The notes under the pieces are model-generated. The model searched no databases, had not been told where the DNA came from, and saw only the letters and a program-made list of their open reading frames with translations. Shown in pieces: positions 1-7,277 of a stretch of 10,956 nucleotides of DNA (position 1 is the first letter of the stretch; every line of letters starts with the position of its first letter). Source of the DNA: Campylobacter concisus (lineage in GTDB: Bacteria; Campylobacterota; Campylobacteria; Campylobacterales; Campylobacteraceae). The position numbers and the translations under genes are program-made. The stretch spans positions 1-10,956 of the forward strand of contig JAHADO010000025.1 in the NCBI GenBank assembly GCA_018375265.1, in the 5' to 3' direction.

Positions 1-1034
1 CTGCCATTTGCACCAAGCTTAGCGCAAAGTGCTTCGTCATCAAGCAAAATTTTTATCTTACTAGCAAGATCACTTGCGTCTTTTACCTTGCATAAAAGCC
101 CGTTGTAGCCGTCCTTTACAGCTTCATTACAGCCTGTCACGTCACTTGCAACGACTGCTTTAGCCATGCTCATCGCCTCTAAAACCGTTCTAGGAAAACC
201 CTCTTTGTAGCTTGGCAAAGCCAGCAAGTAAGAAGCTTTTAAAAGCTGTGGTATGTCGTTTCTAGCGCCAAGATATCGCACCTTGCCACCTTTTAAAAAG
301 CTCTCGTCTGCGGTTGATTTATTACCAGCAAAGCCCTCGCCCACAAAGACAAATTCGCAGTTTTTATAGCCATTTAAAATTTCTGCTGCCTCGTAAAATT
401 CACGAACGCCCTTGTGCCACATGGCTCTGGCGATCATTAAAATAACCTTTTTTTCACCCAAGTCCGCTGCCTGCGTGATAGCTGGGTCAAATTTAGCAGT
501 ATCCACGCCGACACTTTTTATGCGGTACACTTTGCTTTTATCTATCAAATTTCTAGAGATCAGATAGTCTGGATCTGCGTCATTTACGAAGATGCAAGCA
601 TCAGCTTTTGCAAAAGAGAGCTTATAAAGGCTCTCCATGACAAAACGCACGGCCTTTGTCTTAATATCATCATCGATATAAAAGCTGCCAAGGCCTTCGA
701 CCAAATTTATCACGTGCTTTATGCCAGCGTTTTTAGCAGCAAACGTGCCAAAGACATTTGACTTGTGAGCGCCAGTTTGCAGCAGGTCTAAATTTAGCTC
801 GCCTAAAATTTGAGATAGTTTTTTTGAGTTATTTATCACAGTTAGCGGATTTAGGCTCGCCTTATCAAGCTCGTAGGTGACGGTGTGAAAGCTTTTAGCA
901 AGCTCATTAGTGAAATTTCCTTTTGGAGCGATAGCAAAAACCTCATGCCCCATATCTTTTAAAGCCTGCATTATAGGGCGTCTAAAAAAGTGTATGCTCA
1001 TATCAGCGTGGCTTAAAAATCCTATCCTTGCCAT
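1..1034 (-). CDS. pglA: PglA, undecaprenyl-PP-bacillosamine N-acetylgalactosaminyltransferase (3' end off window)
   Basis: This is a GT4-family, GT-B fold glycosyltransferase. It would add the second sugar of the lipid-linked N-glycan (in C. jejuni an alpha-1,3-GalNAc onto Und-PP-diNAcBac) at the cytoplasmic face of the inner membrane. I translated 344 codons from an ATG at 1034; the frame stays open to base 1. C. jejuni PglA is about 376 residues, so roughly 30 C-terminal residues are missing. Visible signatures are an N-terminal RIGFLSHA strand, AHKSNVFG (~90-96), the LVEGLGSFYI block (~111-120), RAMWHKG (~203-209), LGARND (~255-260), and the GT4 EX7E motif in KEGFPRTVLE (E278/E286). All of these match my memory of C. 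jejuni PglA closely. The start follows the upstream pglB stop by 2 bases, and an AGAGG ribosome-binding site (1040-1044) overlaps the end of pglB. The pglB-pglA adjacency is the same as in C. jejuni. The sugar donor in this species could differ. Confidence 0.95.
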   Translation of the reverse strand, partial: MARIGFLSHADMSIHFFRRPIMQALKDMGHEVFAIAPKGNFTNELAKSFHTVTYELDKASLNPLTVINNSKKLSQILGELNLDLLQTGAHKSNVFGTFAAKNAGIKHVINLVEGLGSFYIDDDIKTKAVRFVMESLYKLSFAKADACIFVNDADPDYLISRNLIDKSKVYRIKSVGVDTAKFDPAITQAADLGEKKVILMIARAMWHKGVREFYEAAEILNGYKNCEFVFVGEGFAGNKSTADESFLKGGKVRYLGARNDIPQLLKASYLLALPSYKEGFPRTVLEAMSMAKAVVASDVTGCNEAVKDGYNGLLCKVKDASDLASKIKILLDDEALCAKLGANG

Positions 1035-1036
1035 CT

Positions 1037-3136
1037 CTACCTCTTTAGTTTATAAACTTTTGCCGCCCCGTCAAGTATGACTGGCTCAAAGACCTTTGGA
1101 TCGTATCTTTCAAGCACGAAAAGCTGGATGTAGGCGCTATTTAAAATGCTCTCATCAAGGATGATAAATCTGCCATAATCCCTCATATAAATGACAGAAA
1201 TGTTTGAGCTTTCATTATTTTTATACTCTTTTACATTTAGCTTGCCAGCCTCGTTGTACTCGGTCTCTATGAAAGATATTAGCGGTAAGACCTTGCCATC
1301 ATAGATCAAACTTGTGACATCACTTGTTAGAGTAAATCCGCCACTTAGCCTAATGCCCTTTTCACTTTGCGAGATCGCTCTTGTTGTGACAAAAAGTCCG
1401 TTGTTTAAATTTTTACCGCTTTTTAGATCGATCTTGCTAAACTGCAAAATGGTTGGAAAGATGCTAAGCATCCTATCTGGCAGGTAATAATATATCTCTC
1501 TGCTCTTTGCTGGCAAGCTAAAATTTGCCTCTTTTATCTCGCTAAAAAACTGATCAACGCTTAAATTTCTATCTTTTAAAATTTGAGCCAAGTTGCCATT
1601 AAAGTGCTCTTTGAAATTTCGCTCAGTGTATTCTACATCAAGCCTTGCCATATTTGCCGAGCTCATCTCGTCGCTTCCAAGCGCAAAACTCACGGCAAAA
1701 TTTTCACGTCCAAGGTGCTTTCCGCCGTCAATTAGCGTCTTAACATCACTGTAATATCTAATCGGATATCCATAGTCCCACCACGCAAGCACGTAGTCTT
1801 CGCGTCCTGCGATGCTTTTTAGCTTGTTTAAAATTTCAACCTCTTTATTTACAAAGACTGGCTCAGCCTTGTAGCCATAGATGTGAATGAGCGCTGGAGC
1901 AAGCACAAGAGCTGCTATGAAGGCTCTTATGAGATTTAGCACGGCTCCTTTTAGCTTTAAATTTGCAAGCACAAACTCCACTAAGTAGCCAAAGCCAAGC
2001 GCCATGATAGGCACGGCGTAAATGGTAAATCTAAGGCCACTTTTAAAGGCCAAAAAGCCAAGTGCGAGCATGCCAAGCGAGACAGCAAATGAGCGGTGCT
2101 TGTAGCAAAAAAGAGCGACGCCAGCAAGCGAGATCAAAAATGTTATGACATTTGCGCTGATCCTCTCGCAAAATAGCGTAAAATCAACGACGCTTGACTC
2201 TTGGATAGTTTGATTGACATTAAAAAAGTGAAAGCTCATGCCGCCAACTTCAGGCGCATCCCTAAAGACGTAAAATTTAAGCTGAAAAATTATCGGATTT
2301 AGCCCGCCACGGATGACAAAGATAACAAAGATAATCGCCAAAATGCCAAGAGCAATTTTTAAATTTATCACCTCTTTTTTAAGTAGGTAAAGTGCGTAAA
2401 TAACGATAACAGCGATAAATTTAAGCGTTAGATCAAGGTTTGAGATAGCAAGTAAAAGCAGCGAAATTTCAAGGTAAAAAAGTGGATTTTTCCTATCAAA
2501 AATGAGCGTGTAAAGTAAAAATAGCCCAGTTAAAATGCTAATAAGCGAAAACGCGCTCATATACCACCACATATAGATAAGCACGCTTAGAGGTGCTATT
2601 ATCAGGCTCTTTGCGTCCTTTTTCTCAAGCACTCTAACAAGCCCCCAAACGACAAAAACGCTAAGCGGGATGATGAGCATGTCGGTGTCGTAATATCCTG
2701 CCATCGTGCGGTTATAGTAGCTATTTGCGATCACTGCAAGAAGTGCAGCGATGAAGCCAGCCATTTTTGCTTTGTATTCATTTGCGATCAAGATAACAGG
2801 CACGGCCACAAGCGACGAAAAAAATACACTCATATAAATCATCGCTGTCTCAAGCTTGACGCCTAGAAATTTCACGATCCAGTAAGTAAGCGTCGAGAGC
2901 GGATAGCCATAGTAGCTAAGGTCGTTTTCTTGGTGAAAGCCAGCTAGCATATCCCTTGCTCCCTCGGCAAATGCGTAGCCGTCGTTTGTGCTGATCATCA
3001 GCTCGTTGTTCCAGAAAAAGACTGGATACTCGCTCGCCCAAAAGACCCAGTAAAGCCTGCAAACCATGCCAAAGATGACCGCGGCAAATATCATGAGGTA
3101 TAAAGAGTAATTTTTAAAAAATAAATTTCTATTCAT
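1037..3136 (-). CDS. pglB: PglB, STT3-type oligosaccharyltransferase (canonical copy)
   Basis: This inner-membrane enzyme transfers the undecaprenyl-PP-linked oligosaccharide en bloc to Asn of D/E-X-N-X-S/T sequons on periplasmic proteins. At 699 residues it is close to C. jejuni/C. lari PglB (~713). The N-terminal ~430 residues are a multi-spanning membrane domain and the rest is periplasmic. By comparison with C. lari numbering from memory, catalytic and metal-binding positions are D52 (NDGYAFAEGARD), R143, D150 and D152 (GYYDTD), and E313 in the external-loop motif TIQE (310-313). R325 (ERIS) corresponds to R331, which reads the acidic -2 sequon residue. The Ser/Thr-binding motif WWDYG is at 452-456, followed by DVKTLIDGGKHLG, and the MxxI motif is M556-I559. 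Everything needed for activity appears intact. The ATG overlaps the end of pglJ by 8 bases. Two bacterial-type sequons lie in its own periplasmic domain (N524, N538). Confidence 0.97.
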   Translation of the reverse strand: MNRNLFFKNYSLYLMIFAAVIFGMVCRLYWVFWASEYPVFFWNNELMISTNDGYAFAEGARDMLAGFHQENDLSYYGYPLSTLTYWIVKFLGVKLETAMIYMSVFFSSLVAVPVILIANEYKAKMAGFIAALLAVIANSYYNRTMAGYYDTDMLIIPLSVFVVWGLVRVLEKKDAKSLIIAPLSVLIYMWWYMSAFSLISILTGLFLLYTLIFDRKNPLFYLEISLLLLAISNLDLTLKFIAVIVIYALYLLKKEVINLKIALGILAIIFVIFVIRGGLNPIIFQLKFYVFRDAPEVGGMSFHFFNVNQTIQESSVVDFTLFCERISANVITFLISLAGVALFCYKHRSFAVSLGMLALGFLAFKSGLRFTIYAVPIMALGFGYLVEFVLANLKLKGAVLNLIRAFIAALVLAPALIHIYGYKAEPVFVNKEVEILNKLKSIAGREDYVLAWWDYGYPIRYYSDVKTLIDGGKHLGRENFAVSFALGSDEMSSANMARLDVEYTERNFKEHFNGNLAQILKDRNLSVDQFFSEIKEANFSLPAKSREIYYYLPDRMLSIFPTILQFSKIDLKSGKNLNNGLFVTTRAISQSEKGIRLSGGFTLTSDVTSLIYDGKVLPLISFIETEYNEAGKLNVKEYKNNESSNISVIYMRDYGRFIILDESILNSAYIQLFVLERYDPKVFEPVILDGAAKVYKLKR
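1517..1531 (-). other. Second bacterial sequon in PglB (E-A-N538-F-S)
   Basis: The codons read Glu-Ala-Asn-Phe-Ser, again a full bacterial sequon, 14 residues after the first. The paralog has S-A-N-F-T at the matching place, which lacks the acidic -2 residue. Use as a glycosylation site is inferred. Confidence 0.45.
1559..1573 (-). other. Predicted auto-glycosylation sequon in PglB (D-R-N524-L-S)
   Basis: The codons read Asp-Arg-Asn-Leu-Ser, a perfect D/E-X-N-X-S/T bacterial sequon in the periplasmic domain. C. jejuni PglB is glycosylated at the corresponding position (N534, DYNQS). That modification here is inferred. Confidence 0.6.
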
Positions 3137-4253
3137 TAGGATTTTCCAAAAAATTTATAAGCTCGCTCGCTATATTTTCACTATCAAAAAATTTAGCCCG
3201 ATTATACGCAACATTTTCAAAATTTTGCCTTATTTCACGCTCGTTAAGCACCTTTATCATCGCCTCTTTCATCGCATTTTCGTCATCAACTGGCACTAAA
3301 ATACCAAACTCGCTATCGCCCAAAAGCTCCTTTGCGCCGCTCTTGTGCTCGGTTGAGATGATAGTTTTCTCGCATACTAGTGCTTCAAGCAAGACATTTG
3401 AAAAGCCCTCAAAACGCGAGGCACAAAGCAAGCAAGAGGCGTTTTTTATATGCCTAAAAGGATTTTTATCAGTGCCAAGAAGCCTTACTCGCTCACCCAC
3501 GCCAAATTTGTCTATCAAATTTTGCAGCTCATCCTTTAAAGGCCCTTTACCAAGGATGCCAAGCGTGGCGCGAGGGTCGTTAATTGAAGCTATTATTTTT
3601 ATTAACATGGCTTGATTTTTACCGCTATCAAGGCGACCTATGTTTATGAAAAATGGCTTAAAATCGCCATCAAGTGGCTCATCTTTTAGCAAATTTATAG
3701 TTTTTAGATCAAGGGCGTTATAAAGCACCTTTGTTTTTGCTTCGCTCATGCCAAAATTTCGTACCAGATCCTCTTTGTTGCCAGCCGCATTTGCGAGGAT
3801 TAGATCAGCTTTTTTATAAAGATGAGTGAGTAAAAATTTATTAACTCGCCCGCTTAGATCGTTTTTATATAGGATCGACGGGCAGCTTCGCTCACTGATA
3901 ACTAGCCTAGCCTTTAGCCCTAAAATCCTAGCGACCCCAGCGATATAGCAAGGGCGGTTCATCAGCACAAACTGCGTGTCGATGCCCAAAATTTGACAGA
4001 GCTTTTTATATTTAAAGGCAAGCATTGGCATCGCTAAAAAGAGCCTTGCAAGCTTCTTTAGCCCACTCTCATAAGGGTCGCTATTTTCTATAAAGTGGAT
4101 CTGCACCTCGCTTGGGATCTCGTAAGCGATGACCTTGCTCATTAAGATGAGATGAACTTCATAACGTTTTACCAAAAATGGCAGTAAATTTGCCACATTT
4201 CGCTCAGCCCCGCCAGGCCCCATAGAGTATAAAAAAACGGCTAATTTTTTCAC
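3129..4253 (-). CDS. pglJ: PglJ, GalNAc transferase of N-glycan assembly (GT4)
   Basis: This 374-residue GT-B fold GT4 transferase closely resembles C. jejuni PglJ (~365), which adds an alpha-1,4-GalNAc to Und-PP-diNAcBac-GalNAc. Shared blocks are the N-terminal KLAVFLYSMGPGGAER (GGAER 14-18), the EVHLILM strand, IHFIE, FKYKKLCQILGIDTQFV (80-96), NRPCYIA (99-105), the GRLDSGKNQAMLI donor-side block (206-218), LLGTDKNP, and the EX7E motif (E282/E290) in FEGFSNVLLE followed by EHKSGAKEL. It is soluble or peripheral, acting at the cytoplasmic membrane face. The start codon is GTG at 4253. It overlaps the upstream stop in a GTGA arrangement, with an AAAGG-like Shine-Dalgarno inside the upstream gene, which suggests translational coupling. 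The 3' end overlaps pglB by 8 bases, keeping the pglJ-pglB-pglA order of C. jejuni. Assignment as PglJ is strong; the exact sugar and linkage in this species are inferred. Confidence 0.94.
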   Translation of the reverse strand: MKKLAVFLYSMGPGGAERNVANLLPFLVKRYEVHLILMSKVIAYEIPSEVQIHFIENSDPYESGLKKLARLFLAMPMLAFKYKKLCQILGIDTQFVLMNRPCYIAGVARILGLKARLVISERSCPSILYKNDLSGRVNKFLLTHLYKKADLILANAAGNKEDLVRNFGMSEAKTKVLYNALDLKTINLLKDEPLDGDFKPFFINIGRLDSGKNQAMLIKIIASINDPRATLGILGKGPLKDELQNLIDKFGVGERVRLLGTDKNPFRHIKNASCLLCASRFEGFSNVLLEALVCEKTIISTEHKSGAKELLGDSEFGILVPVDDENAMKEAMIKVLNEREIRQNFENVAYNRAKFFDSENIASELINFLENPNE

Positions 4254-5293
4254 TTGCTAACAACCTTTTTTATAAATTCTCGCCACTTTTTGATGATATT
4301 TTCTTTGCTAAATAAATTTGCACTTTCGCTGGCATTTTTTGCTAGTTTTTGCCTTAAATTTTCATCTTTTAAAAGCATCTCAAGCTTATCTTTTAGATCA
4401 TTTGCATCGCCATTTTTAAAGATAAGCCCGTCTGTGCCCTCTCTAATAAGCTCTCTTGCGCCCACGGTGTCGCTACTTAGCCTAGCGCAACCAAAAGCGC
4501 CTGATTCTATTAGCACATTTGAAAGCCCCTCACTTCTTGAGCTAAGAGTAAAAATTTTTGCCTCGCTATAAAGCTTACTAACATCGCTCATGTGACCTAG
4601 AAATTTGATGTTAAGCCCTAAATTTGACGCCATTTGCTTTAGCTGCACTTCTTGCCTGCCGCTGCCTGCGATCTTTATCTCCCAGCCATCAAGCAAGCTC
4701 TTATCCACCTTGCTAAGTGCCTCAAAATAGATATCATAGCCCTTTACCGCCTCCAGCCTTGCCACGCTTAAGATGACATTTTGCTTCTCGCAAATTTCAG
4801 GCACGTCGATAAAAAGTGGATTGTGGATGACCTCGCGATTTTTGGCAAATTTATAGTAGTCGTAGTCGCTTTTACTTAGCACGCTTAAGCCATCTACAAA
4901 ACGGTAGCTAATATCACGCATAGCGCTTGCGATTTTGCTTTTTAGGTAGCTATGCTCGTGATGCTCGGTTGCTATTAGTTTGCTCTTTAGCCCAGCATTT
5001 GCCAGCACGCAAGCGACGTTTGTCCAGTCGATAAAGCTAATTATCAGATCAGCTTTTTGCTCCTTAAAAAACGCTCTAAGAGCGAGGATTTTTTTAAATT
5101 TTAAAGCAAGCCCTGAGCCAGTGACGCTAACATTTATGATATTTATTTTTTCACTAAATTTATAAAGTCCAAGGTCCTCTTCAAGAAGAGCGATAGTGAT
5201 CTCATTGTCTTTGCAAAGCTCATTTGCAAGCACGTTTAGCACGCGCTCGGCTCCACCATTTCTAAGTGCGGCTATGACAAAAAGAATTTTCAC
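4250..5293 (-). CDS. pglH: PglH-type GT4 transferase, second copy
   Basis: This 347-residue GT4 glycosyltransferase of the PglH family begins at a GTG, reading VKILFVIAALRNGGAERVL. The frame has an in-frame ATG at 5326, but the preferred start is GTG 5293. It sits 6 bases after a GGAGG (5300-5304), gives a 4-base GTGA overlap with the upstream gene, and places the conserved KILFV strand at the true N-terminus, as in its paralog. Motifs are GGAER (13-17), LIATEHHEHSYLK, a DGLSVLSKSDYDYY block, HNPLF, ARLEAVKGYD, and the EX7E motif (E255/E263) in SEGLSNVLIE followed by VGARELI. In C. jejuni a single PglH adds three GalNAc residues to the lipid-linked glycan. Here two family members follow one another and may divide that work or use different sugars. 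The segment corresponding to the PglH 'ruler' helix is six residues shorter than in the neighbouring copy. The family is confident; the donor sugar is unknown. Confidence 0.87.
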   Translation of the reverse strand: MKILFVIAALRNGGAERVLNVLANELCKDNEITIALLEEDLGLYKFSEKINIINVSVTGSGLALKFKKILALRAFFKEQKADLIISFIDWTNVACVLANAGLKSKLIATEHHEHSYLKSKIASAMRDISYRFVDGLSVLSKSDYDYYKFAKNREVIHNPLFIDVPEICEKQNVILSVARLEAVKGYDIYFEALSKVDKSLLDGWEIKIAGSGRQEVQLKQMASNLGLNIKFLGHMSDVSKLYSEAKIFTLSSRSEGLSNVLIESGAFGCARLSSDTVGARELIREGTDGLIFKNGDANDLKDKLEMLLKDENLRQKLAKNASESANLFSKENIIKKWREFIKKVVSK

Positions 5294-6348
5294 TTCACAC
5301 CTCCAAGCCTTAAAAGCTCCAGCCATTTTTTATAAATTTGCTCCACGCTAAACTCATCAAGTCTAGCCCTTGCGTTTTTAGCAAATTCGCCCATTTTTGC
5401 CTCATCTTGCAGCAAATTTGCAAGCTTTTTGCTCATCTGATCAGCGTCATTTATCTCGCAAAGTAAGCCATCAAAACCATCTTTTATAAGCTCTTTTGCC
5501 CCGCTAGTTTTTGTCGCAACCCGCACGCAGTCGTAGTTTATCGCCTCTATCAAGGTGTTTCCAAGACCCTCGAAATTTGAGCAAGAGAGCAGCACCTTTG
5601 CCCTTTTATAAAGCGAAGCGATGTCGCTTACATTGCCTAAAAACTCTACATCAGCGCCCAAGCTTTTGGCTAAATTTTCTAAATTTGCTCTCTCGCCGCC
5701 ATCTCCAGCGACAGCAAATTTATAGCCGCTTTGCTTTAAGCTTGCAGCCACTCTTACAAACATTTCGCAGTTTTTTATCTTATTTAGCCTGCCAACAAAG
5801 ATGACTAAATTTTCTTTATCAAAGCTCTCACTGCGTATCTCTTCAAAGAGTGGGTTGTAAATTTTCATCACATTTTTGCAAAATTTAGAGTAGTAGTCTA
5901 GATCCTCGTCGCTTAAGACGCTAAGTGCGTTTGCAAATGGATAGCTTATGCGTCTTAGCACCTTAAAGATCGTCCTTTTTGGCGCAAGATAGTTTGTGTG
6001 CTCACTTATGATTATAGGCGTTTTTAGCCCAGCTGAGCTAAAGAGCACCAAAGTATTTACGGCGTCTAAAAATGATATCACATCGTCAAATTTACCCTCT
6101 CTTATGAGCGCCCTTAAAGCAAGCACCTTTGAAACTCTCTTTTTTAAATTTCCAACCAAGCCAAGCTCATCAGCCCCAACGCCTAAATTTATGAGCTTCA
6201 CGCCACTTGCTAGCTCGTAAAATGGCTCATCCTTGTCAAATTTAACAAGGCTTACATCGTGATCCACGCTAAATCTTGATGCGATCACCGCGCAAACCCG
6301 CTCCGCACCGCCACTTCTAAGCGTTGATGTGACAAATAATATCTTCAT
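5290..6348 (-). CDS. pglH: PglH, GalNAc polymerase of N-glycan assembly (GT4)
   Basis: This 352-residue GT-B/GT4 enzyme is very similar to C. jejuni PglH (~359), which processively adds alpha-1,4-GalNAc units to the lipid-linked glycan at the cytoplasmic membrane surface. Shared features are the N-terminal KILFVTSTLRSGGAER (GGAER 13-17), VISFLDAVNT (90-99), TPIIISEHTN (110-119), VLRRISYPFANALSVL (130-145), VGRLNKIKN (185-193), AGDGGER (214-220), and the EX7E motif (E260/E268) in FEGLGNTLIE followed by SGAKELI. A basic amphipathic stretch (about 67-79, with K69, K70, R71, K74) corresponds to the 'ruler helix' described for C. jejuni PglH. The ATG overlaps the pglI stop (ATGA) and follows an AAAGG Shine-Dalgarno. 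The stop overlaps the next gene by 4 bases. Of the two tandem PglH-type genes this one looks closer to C. jejuni PglH through the middle of the protein. Confidence 0.92.
   Translation of the reverse strand: MKILFVTSTLRSGGAERVCAVIASRFSVDHDVSLVKFDKDEPFYELASGVKLINLGVGADELGLVGNLKKRVSKVLALRALIREGKFDDVISFLDAVNTLVLFSSAGLKTPIIISEHTNYLAPKRTIFKVLRRISYPFANALSVLSDEDLDYYSKFCKNVMKIYNPLFEEIRSESFDKENLVIFVGRLNKIKNCEMFVRVAASLKQSGYKFAVAGDGGERANLENLAKSLGADVEFLGNVSDIASLYKRAKVLLSCSNFEGLGNTLIEAINYDCVRVATKTSGAKELIKDGFDGLLCEINDADQMSKKLANLLQDEAKMGEFAKNARARLDEFSVEQIYKKWLELLRLGGVK
5300..5304 (-). promoter_or_regulatory. GGAGG ribosome-binding site deciding the GTG start of the second pglH copy
   Basis: On the minus strand GGAGG lies 6 bases before the GTG at 5293-5291, inside the last codons of the upstream pglH. 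It is the best Shine-Dalgarno in the neighbourhood and argues for the GTG rather than the in-frame ATG at 5326, which would add 11 non-conserved residues. Confidence 0.75.
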
Positions 6349-7277
6349 ACGCCAAACCTTTGTTTTATCTTCACTCTAAGCTTTGAAAGTGCTGGTAAAA
6401 TGCCACTTGGAAGCGGGCTAAGCAGTAAGAAAATAAACGCTTCTTTGCTAAATTTAATACTAAGACTTTTAAAGATACACCTTAGCATCAGCCCATATTC
6501 GCCTGCTATTTTGGCGTAGTAAGCGGCGTTTTTATACTGCATAGCTAAAAATTTTGGCTCATTTTTTATAGCTATATCGTAGTGCAAATTTGCCGTTTTT
6601 ATGTAGGCGTTTGCAACGTTTAACGCGTGTTTGCTGGCATTTAGCGTCGCACTATCACTTCTTGCGATGCGGTAGATGTAAAGTGGCTTTTTAAGATAAA
6701 AGACATTTTTTTCAAAAAAGCGGATATAAAGCTCATTTTCGCCGCCAAAACTGCTCTCATCAAATCTAAAGTCGTCTATAAATTCACGCGAAAAAAGTTT
6801 AAAATACTCGCCATTTATCCGCCCGCAGTGATAATCAACCTTGCTCATATCCCCACTCTTGCTATATGGGCTTCTACCAGCCACGACCTCGGTCATCACG
6901 CCATCTTTTTCACAGATCGCGTCTGCAAAAACGCACGAATACTCGCCACTTTTTAAAATTTCATAGCACAAAGCAATCGCTTCTGGCAAAAGCTCATCGT
7001 CATCGTCAAGCAAGCAGACAAACTCGCCTGTTGCGTTGTCAAAGCCATTATTTTTGTTGCCATTTGGACTTTTTTTGTGAGTGCTGTTTTTTACAAATTT
7101 GATCCTAGCATCGTTAAAACTCTTGCAAATTTCGCTTGCACTCTCGTCATCGCCGTCGTCAGTGACTATGATCTCTAGGTTTTTATAGCTTTGAGCTAGA
7201 GCGCTTTTTATGGCCTTTTGCAAAAGCTCTGGACGCTTGTAAGTCGCGGTTACGATGCTGATTAATGGCTCGCTCAT
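6345..7277 (-). CDS. pglI: PglI, GT2-family branching glycosyltransferase of N-glycan assembly
   Basis: This 310-residue GT2 (GT-A fold) enzyme is the apparent ortholog of C. jejuni PglI (~309), which adds the branching beta-1,3-glucose to the lipid-linked glycan. It opens with the GT2 strand LISIVTATYKRPELL, then IIVTDDGDDES (nucleotide-binding D40/D41). The diagnostic PNGNKNNGFDNATGEFV block (71-87) runs directly into the metal-binding LLDDDDELL (89-97). Later blocks SFGGENELYIRFF, YRIARSDSATLNASK, AAYYAKIAGEY and CIFKSLSIKF, and the ending LSKLRVKIKQ, also match PglI as I recall it. Its ATG directly abuts the stop of the GT25 gene, with an AAAAGGG Shine-Dalgarno 5 bases upstream. Its stop overlaps pglH (ATGA). 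In C. jejuni pglI lies between pglH and pglJ; here it precedes both pglH copies. The transferred sugar may not be glucose in this species. Confidence 0.93.
   Translation of the reverse strand: MSEPLISIVTATYKRPELLQKAIKSALAQSYKNLEIIVTDDGDDESASEICKSFNDARIKFVKNSTHKKSPNGNKNNGFDNATGEFVCLLDDDDELLPEAIALCYEILKSGEYSCVFADAICEKDGVMTEVVAGRSPYSKSGDMSKVDYHCGRINGEYFKLFSREFIDDFRFDESSFGGENELYIRFFEKNVFYLKKPLYIYRIARSDSATLNASKHALNVANAYIKTANLHYDIAIKNEPKFLAMQYKNAAYYAKIAGEYGLMLRCIFKSLSIKFSKEAFIFLLLSPLPSGILPALSKLRVKIKQRFGV

Noticed and set aside
7070..7076. T7/A7 run in pglI and a similar one near 7544-7550 in the GT25 gene as phase-variation tracts
   Set aside because: The runs encode Lys-Lys within intact frames, are short, and such runs are common at this base composition. 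No poly-G or poly-C tract of the kind used for switching in Campylobacter is present.
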